DNA of 64,000 nucleotides from Modestobacter versicolor (GTDB lineage: Bacteria > Actinomycetota > Actinomycetes > Mycobacteriales > Geodermatophilaceae): NCBI RefSeq assembly GCF_014195485.1, contig NZ_JACIBU010000001.1:806001-870000 (forward strand). Direction: 5' to 3'. The position numbers and the translations under genes were made by a program. The notes under the pieces are model-generated. The model saw only the letters and a list, made by a program, of their open reading frames with translations. It ran no database searches and was not told the origin of the DNA. Shown in pieces: positions 59,609 through 64,000 of this stretch. The first letter of the stretch is position 1. Each line of letters begins with the position of its first letter.

Positions 59609-60225
59609 GAGACCTGGTCGACGAGATCGTCGCCGCGCACCGGGACGTCGTCCGTCGGGGGGACGATGACGCCGAGCTGATCGCGGTCACCGCCCGCCGG
59701 CGCTACGACGCGGCGGTCGCCGACGTGTGGGACGCCGTCACCGACCCGGCGCGGCTGGCCCGGTGGTTCGCGCCGGTGAGCGGCGAGCTGCGGGTCGGCG
59801 GCGCGTTCCAGGTGGAGGGCAACGCCGGGGGAGAGGTGACCGAGTGCGACCCCCCGCACGCGTTCACCGTCACCTGGGGCGGCCCGCAGAGCGTCGTCCG
59901 GCTGCGGCTGACCCCCGACGGCGAGGCCACCGAGCTGTCGCTGGAGCACTCGGTGCCGGTGGCGTTCGCCGGCAGCGGGGCGGGTGCGCTGTACGTGGGG
60001 CCGGGCTGGGACGTCGCCGTCCTCGGGCTGGCGCTGCACCTGCGCGGCGAGGAGGTCGGCGACCCGGCCGCCTGGGAGGGGACGCCGGAGGTCGCCCGGT
60101 TCAACGCGGCGACCATCGACGCCTGGGCCGAGGTGGTGCGGGCCAGCGGCACGGCGCAGCCCGAGGAGGTCGACGGGGCCGTCGCCGCCGCCCGGGCGCA
60201 GTTCGCCCCCGACGCGGTGGGGTGA
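59605..60225 (+). CDS. SRPBCC (AHSA1-like) protein
   Basis: A 206-aa START/Bet v1-like protein: YDAAVADVWDAVTDPARLAR, WFAPVSGELRVGGAFQVEGN, ECDPPHAFTVTWGG, LRLTPDGEATELSLEHSVPV and WDVAVLGLALHLRGE. AHSA1-type SRPBCC domains bind hydrophobic ligands. The coupled ArsR-SRPBCC pair is common in actinobacteria; the ligand may tell the regulator about some small molecule. A GAGGAGGAG run precedes the ATG at 59605. Confidence 0.88.
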   Translation: MRDLVDEIVAAHRDVVRRGDDDAELIAVTARRRYDAAVADVWDAVTDPARLARWFAPVSGELRVGGAFQVEGNAGGEVTECDPPHAFTVTWGGPQSVVRLRLTPDGEATELSLEHSVPVAFAGSGAGALYVGPGWDVAVLGLALHLRGEEVGDPAAWEGTPEVARFNAATIDAWAEVVRASGTAQPEEVDGAVAAARAQFAPDAVG

Positions 60226-60306
60226 CGCCCGGCGTCTGGTTCACTGGTGGTTGAGCGTTTGACGGAATCGGTCCGTCGGCGCCGGTGAGCCTCCGGGAGG
60301 ACCCCC

Positions 60307-61335
60307 ATGCACGTCGGTGTCGACAGCTTCGTGTCCGCGGTGACCGACCCCTCCACCGAGCGCCTGATCGGGCCCGAGGAGCGGATGGAGCACCTGCTCG
60401 AGGAGATCGCCCTCGCCGACGAGTCGGGGCTGTACTCCTTCGGGATCGGGGAGCACCACCGGCCGGAGTACTACGACTCGGCGCCGGCGGTCATCCTGGG
60501 GGCGGCGGCGGCCCGCACCTCGCGGATCCGGCTCGGCAGCGCGGTCAACGTGCTCAGCGCGGCCGACCCGGTGCGGGTGTTCCAGGAGTTCGCCACCCTG
60601 GACCTGATCTCCAAGGGCCGGATCGACCTGGTCGTCGGGCGCGGCTCGTTCACCGAGGCCTTCCCGCTGTTCGGCCTCTCGCTCGCCGACTACGACACGC
60701 TCTTCACCGAGAAGCTTGACCTGCTGCTGCGCATCCGGGAGTCCACCGAGGTCACCTGGTCCGGGCGGCACCGGCCCTCGCTGACCGGGCAGGGCGTCTA
60801 CCCGCGGCCGCTGCAGGACCCGCTGCCGATCTGGGTCGGCGTCGGCGGGTCGCCGGAGTCGTTCGCGCGCGCCGGCCTGCTCGGCCTGCCGCTGATGGTG
60901 GCGATCATCGGTGGTGAGCCGCGGCAGTTCGGCCCGCTCATCGACCTGTACCGCCGGGCCGGTGCGCAGGCCGGGCACGCGCCGGAGGCGCTGCAGGTGG
61001 GGCTGCACGTGTTCGGCTTCGTCGCGGAGAGCACCCAGGCCGCGGCGGACACGATCTACCCGGGCTGGCACGAGATGTTCACCAAGGTCTCCCGCGAGCG
61101 CGGCTTCGCGCCACCGTCCCGGGGGCAGTTCGACGCCACCAGCGGCCCGAACGGCGCCTTCTTCATGGGCGACCCGGAGACGGTGGCCGAGAAGCTGGTG
61201 CGGATCTCCGGTCAGCTCGGCGGGGTCGACCGGATCTCGCTGCAGATGACCAACCCGCGGCTGGCGCACGCCGACCTGCTGCGCGGCATCGAGCTGCTGG
61301 GCACCGAGGTCGCGCCCCGGGTGGCCGACGCCTGA
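60307..61335 (+). CDS. LLM class flavin-dependent oxidoreductase
   Basis: A 342-aa luciferase-like TIM barrel: HVGVDSFVSAVTDPSTERLI, EIALADESGLYSFGIGEHHR, AARTSRIRLGSAVNVLSAAD, FATLDLISKGRIDLVVGRGS and LPIWVGVGGSPESFARAGLL. It uses FMN or F420; the exact group is not told. GGGAGGACC lies before ATG 60307. The upstream 81 nt includes TTGACG near 60258. The next gene converges 9 nt on. Confidence 0.88.
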   Translation: MHVGVDSFVSAVTDPSTERLIGPEERMEHLLEEIALADESGLYSFGIGEHHRPEYYDSAPAVILGAAAARTSRIRLGSAVNVLSAADPVRVFQEFATLDLISKGRIDLVVGRGSFTEAFPLFGLSLADYDTLFTEKLDLLLRIRESTEVTWSGRHRPSLTGQGVYPRPLQDPLPIWVGVGGSPESFARAGLLGLPLMVAIIGGEPRQFGPLIDLYRRAGAQAGHAPEALQVGLHVFGFVAESTQAAADTIYPGWHEMFTKVSRERGFAPPSRGQFDATSGPNGAFFMGDPETVAEKLVRISGQLGGVDRISLQMTNPRLAHADLLRGIELLGTEVAPRVADA

Positions 61336-61344
61336 GCCGCGCTC

Positions 61345-61932
61345 TCAACGGCGCACGGGGAACCTGAGGTGGGTGACCCGGTCGCCCTGCACCGTGGTGG
61401 TCGGGTCGCCTAGCAGCACCTGGGTGGTGCTGCAGGTGACGTAGGGCCGGCCGGCGCCGAGCACGACCGGGACCAGGTCGATCGACACCTCGTCGAGCAG
61501 GCCCAGGTCCAGGCACTGGCTGCCGACGGTGCCGGCGGCCACCCCGACGGTGGCGTCGCCGGCGATCTGCTGCGCCCGGGCGACCGCGGCGCCGACGTCG
61601 GTGGCGAACTCGGTGTGGTCGCCGGCGTGCGCCCAGCCGCTCGGTGGCCGGTGGGTCACCACGACGACCGGTACGCCCAGCGGGTGGTTGCCGCCCCAGC
61701 CGTCGGTGAGGTCGAACAGCCGGCGACCGACGACGAGCGCGCCCAGTTCGGCGACCCAGGAAGCCCAGTGCGCGGCGCTCGCCTCGGACAGGTGGAACGT
61801 CAGCTCGGCCGCGGCGGTGCGCACCTCGACCGGGCCGTTGTCGTACCAGTCGAACAATGCTCCGGGGGTGTCGTCGGGGTGGGCGACGTAGCCGTCCAGG
61901 GACATGGACGCGGATGACACGACGGTGCCCAT
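61345..61932 (-). CDS. dihydrofolate reductase-like (RibD C-terminal) protein
   Basis: A 195-aa reductase-fold protein: VVSSASMSLDGYVAHPDDTP, ALVVGRRLFDLTDGW, VPVVVVTHRPPSGWAHAGDH, GVAAGTVGSQCLDLGLLDEV and SIDLVPVVLGAGRPYV. The family has the DHFR/RibD C-terminal fold and binds NADPH; most members have no known substrate. ATG 61932 has GGGAGCGACC upstream. It is transcribed toward the LLM gene. Confidence 0.88.
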   Translation of the reverse strand: MGTVVSSASMSLDGYVAHPDDTPGALFDWYDNGPVEVRTAAAELTFHLSEASAAHWASWVAELGALVVGRRLFDLTDGWGGNHPLGVPVVVVTHRPPSGWAHAGDHTEFATDVGAAVARAQQIAGDATVGVAAGTVGSQCLDLGLLDEVSIDLVPVVLGAGRPYVTCSTTQVLLGDPTTTVQGDRVTHLRFPVRR

Positions 61933-62001
61933 GGTCGCTCCCGTGTCGGGGCGGGGCCCGGTGCCCACCGCTGCAGGTCAGACCGCGCGCGGTCCGCGGA
62001 C

Positions 62002-62487
62002 TCATCGGAGGAGGCGGACCCGCTCGCCGAGTCCGTCGAGCGGCCCCAGCTCGAGTTCGGTGCTGTGCTCGGCCAGCCCGGCCTGCGGCCAGCCGACGGT
62101 GAGCCGGAGCCGCCCGTCGCTGGGCAGGGCTCCGATCCAGTAGCCGGCCCGCAGGTGAAAGTGGTCGGCTGAGCCCGTCGTGGTGCGGCCGGCCGGGTCG
62201 ACGGGGCGGGTGGCGCCGTCCAGCTCGGCGGTCAGCAGGACACCGGACCAGGGGTCGCGGTCGGCGCGGTCGTCCCCCGGCCGCCAGCCGGCGCGCCGGC
62301 CGGCCGCCTCGGCCTGGACGCCCTCCGCGCGGAGCACCAGGGGCAGGTGCAGGCCGGTGGGGTGGGCGAAGACGCAGCGCAGCCCAGCGGCGATGCCCGG
62401 CGAGCGCGCGAGCACGACCGGCCCGTGGACGACGGCGCCCAGCTCGTCGTCGGGCGGGAGCTGGGCGGGCCACCGCAGCCTGGTCAC
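62002..62487 (-). CDS. hypothetical protein
   Basis: A 161-aa protein I do not recognise: LRWPAQLPPDDELGAVVHGP, VVLARSPGIAAGLRCVFAHP, FHLRAGYWIGALPSDGRLRL and TVGWPQAGLAEHSTELELGP. It is beta-rich with a Trp-containing end and has no signal or membrane span. GTG 62487 follows CATACT by 6 nt, so a leaderless start. It lies 69 nt before the reductase-like gene on the same strand. Confidence 0.65.
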   Translation of the reverse strand: MTRLRWPAQLPPDDELGAVVHGPVVLARSPGIAAGLRCVFAHPTGLHLPLVLRAEGVQAEAAGRRAGWRPGDDRADRDPWSGVLLTAELDGATRPVDPAGRTTTGSADHFHLRAGYWIGALPSDGRLRLTVGWPQAGLAEHSTELELGPLDGLGERVRLLR

Positions 62488-62493
62488 GGCGGC

Positions 62494-62553
62494 AGTATGG
62501 CGAGGGTCGTGCGTCCCTGACCAGCCAGAACTGTCGTACCCCCGCTCTAGGTT
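62494..62553. promoter_or_regulatory. divergent leaderless promoters
   Basis: CATACT on the minus strand (62499-62494) stands 6 nt from GTG 62487, and TAGGTT on the plus strand (62548-62553) stands 6 nt from GTG 62560. Both have no ribosome site, so both mRNAs should start at the GTG. Confidence 0.5.
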
Positions 62554-62559
62554 GAGGGT

Positions 62560-64000
62560 GTGTTCGAGGCGGCGGGGTACGGGGTGGCGCTGACGATCGC
62601 GCCTGTCCTCGAGTCGCCCGAGCCGGTGCCCTCACCGGCGACGTCGGGGGTGTCCCGTCGGCGGTCCCGGTTGACCGACGTCCTCGACCCGGCCGGGTTC
62701 GACGACGCCGCCTGGGCGCGGGAGATGTCGGCCGTCTCCGTGGGCGCCGCGAAGCTGGCGGCCTACGAGGCGGCGCTGGTGGCCAGCATGGCGGCGCGTC
62801 GGCCGGCGCAGACCGACCTGACCGCCGACCAGCCGGGGCACCGGGTCGAGGGGTGGACGGCGGAGCGCGTCCCGGTCGGGGTCAGCGAGTTCTTCGCCGA
62901 CGAGCTGGCGCTGGTCAAGGGCATCTCCCGGACGGCGGCCACGGTGCTGGCCGAGCGGTCGCTGGTGCTGGTGCACGAACTGCCCTCGACCTGGGGCGCC
63001 CTGGCTGACGGGTTGATCGACCCGCCGCGGGCGACCGCGATCGTCAAGGCCCTCGGTGGGCAGTCGGTGGAGGCCGGCGGTGCGGTGGAGCCGGCGGTGG
63101 TGGCCGAGGTGGAGGCCCGGGCGCTGGCGTGGGCGCGGGCGGGGGAGACCCCGTGCCGGCTGCAGGACCGGGTCGTCGCCGCCCTGATTGCGGTCGACGA
63201 GGCCGCGGCCGACCGGCGCCGCAAGCGGGCCGAGCGGGCGGCGGACGTCACGGTGCGGTCGCTGCCCGACGGGATGGCCGAGTTCACCGCGACCCTGCCC
63301 GCAGCGGTCGCCGCGGCCTGCCGGGAGACGCTGGACTGCTACGCGCGGATGGCCAAGGCCGACGGTGATGCGCGGCCGATCGGTCAGCTGCGCGCCCAGG
63401 TGCTGGCCGATCTGGTGCTGCGCCCGTGGGACACCTCCCGGGAGCCGGTCACCGCCCACCTGACCCTGCTCGCCCCGTTGCCCGACCAGCCCGGCGACAC
63501 CGACGCGGCCAGCGTCGACGGGACGCCGATCACCGCCAGGCAGCTCCGCGACCTGCTGGAACGTCTGGACGCGCTGTGCCCCGGCGGGCTGCAGGCCCCG
63601 ACCGGGGGCAGCCTGGGCATCGACCTCACCGACCCGGTCACCGGGGCGCTGCGGGCCACGGTGACCCGCCGGGAGTTGGAGCGGCTGGCCCGCCGCGGCT
63701 GCATGGATCACCCCGACGATGAGTGTGGCTGCGCGGTGCTGGACCGGCCACCGCCGGTCGACCGGTACACCCCCAGCCCGGCCCAGCGCCGGTTCCTCGC
63801 CGCCCGCGACCGGTCCTGCCGGCACCCGGGCTGCCGCCGGCCGGCGCGGTGGACCGACGCGGACCACGTCGTCGCCCACGCCGACGGCGGCCCGACCGAC
63901 TGCAGCAACCTGTGCTCGCTGTGCCGCCGGCATCACCGGCTCAAGACCCACGCCCCCGGCTGGCGCTTCGTCATGGACGACGACGGCACGCTGCACGTCA
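62560..64000 (+). CDS. DUF222 / HNH endonuclease (13E12-type), 3' end cut off
   Basis: At least 480 codons; runs off the right edge. The N-terminal DUF222 part has SVGAAKLAAYEAALVASMAA, FFADELALVKGISRTAATVL and LADGLIDPPRATAIVKAL. A C-terminal HNH nuclease part has RFLAARDRSCRHPGCRRPAR, DADHVVAHADGG and LCRRHHRLKTHAPGWRF with paired Cys-x-Cys zinc-type residues. Such genes occur in many copies in actinobacteria (Mycobacterium 13E12 repeats) and their role is unclear; mobility is suspected. GTG 62560 is likely a leaderless start. Confidence 0.9.
   Translation, partial: MFEAAGYGVALTIAPVLESPEPVPSPATSGVSRRRSRLTDVLDPAGFDDAAWAREMSAVSVGAAKLAAYEAALVASMAARRPAQTDLTADQPGHRVEGWTAERVPVGVSEFFADELALVKGISRTAATVLAERSLVLVHELPSTWGALADGLIDPPRATAIVKALGGQSVEAGGAVEPAVVAEVEARALAWARAGETPCRLQDRVVAALIAVDEAAADRRRKRAERAADVTVRSLPDGMAEFTATLPAAVAAACRETLDCYARMAKADGDARPIGQLRAQVLADLVLRPWDTSREPVTAHLTLLAPLPDQPGDTDAASVDGTPITARQLRDLLERLDALCPGGLQAPTGGSLGIDLTDPVTGALRATVTRRELERLARRGCMDHPDDECGCAVLDRPPPVDRYTPSPAQRRFLAARDRSCRHPGCRRPARWTDADHVVAHADGGPTDCSNLCSLCRRHHRLKTHAPGWRFVMDDDGTLHV

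Noticed and set aside
62560-64000. Part of an insertion sequence or prophage
   Set aside because: DUF222/HNH genes are dispersed in actinobacteria; no transposase, integrase, terminal repeats or phage genes lie in the window.

Overview
The window is a very GC-rich stretch with near-saturated G/C at third codon positions and many GTG starts and 4-bp ATGA/GTGA gene overlaps. It carries a DUF222/HNH (13E12-type) endonuclease gene, actinobacterial regulators and leaderless promoters of the TAnnnT-N6/7-ATG/GTG kind. This points to a soil or rock actinobacterium; Geodermatophilaceae (Blastococcus, Geodermatophilus, Modestobacter) is my best inference, not proven here. No rRNA, tRNA, CRISPR array, IS element or prophage was recognised. 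About 60 protein genes fill nearly all of the sequence.

Layout. 1-2371: tyrosine breakdown (hmgA partial, hpd) with a divergent AsnC/Lrp regulator. 2482-4321: a protein with four cold-shock domains, then a DUF72 protein. 4350-7116: a sigma-factor-like membrane protein divergent from an ABM/truncated-haemoglobin fusion. 7121-11636: the oleA-oleBC-oleD operon for long-chain olefins. 11829-14446: two secreted or propeller-type proteins. 14457-19046: a tight PhzF / MFS / 63-aa ORF / P450 operon divergent from a LysR gene with a clear operator. 19084-26232: small hypotheticals, an alcohol dehydrogenase, a glycosyltransferase, and a Gfo/Idh plus zinc-dehydrogenase pair. 26270-30762: alcohol dehydrogenase, DUF59 and amidohydrolase genes divergent from a GAF/Fis regulator with a perfect palindrome between them; this looks like the accessory half of a propane-monooxygenase locus without the monooxygenase. 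30759-38412: SnoaL, AraC, epimerase, abgT/abgB-like pair, SDR, mismatch glycosylase and a fluoroacetate-dehalogenase-like hydrolase.

38466-43307: a K+ channel with a DUF6394 protein, then a two-component system. Its probable target sites are 11-bp-period direct repeats placed exactly 46 bp before two start codons: a VanZ-like gene and a 56-aa ORF with an AQRRG repeat. 43309-45569: a globin operon (truncated haemoglobin, flavohaemoglobin, DivIVA-like protein). 45728-47590: CoA-transferase/racemase and PnuC. 47734-55243: ROK regulator and a sugar ABC operon (ATPase, permease, lipoprotein, oxidoreductase, TIM-barrel isomerase), led by a six-codon minicistron. 55363-62487: methyltransferase, LuxR regulator, alditol oxidase, ArsR-SRPBCC pair, LLM flavin oxidoreductase, a DHFR-like reductase and a hypothetical. 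62560-64000: the HNH endonuclease, cut by the right edge.

The most unusual items are the 63-aa ORF sealed between a transporter and a P450, the equal-spacing regulon of the two-component system with its repeat-bearing small ORF, the four-domain cold-shock protein, the sigma-like membrane protein, and a recurring class of U-tract-less hairpins with GGTGCC/GGCACC stems.
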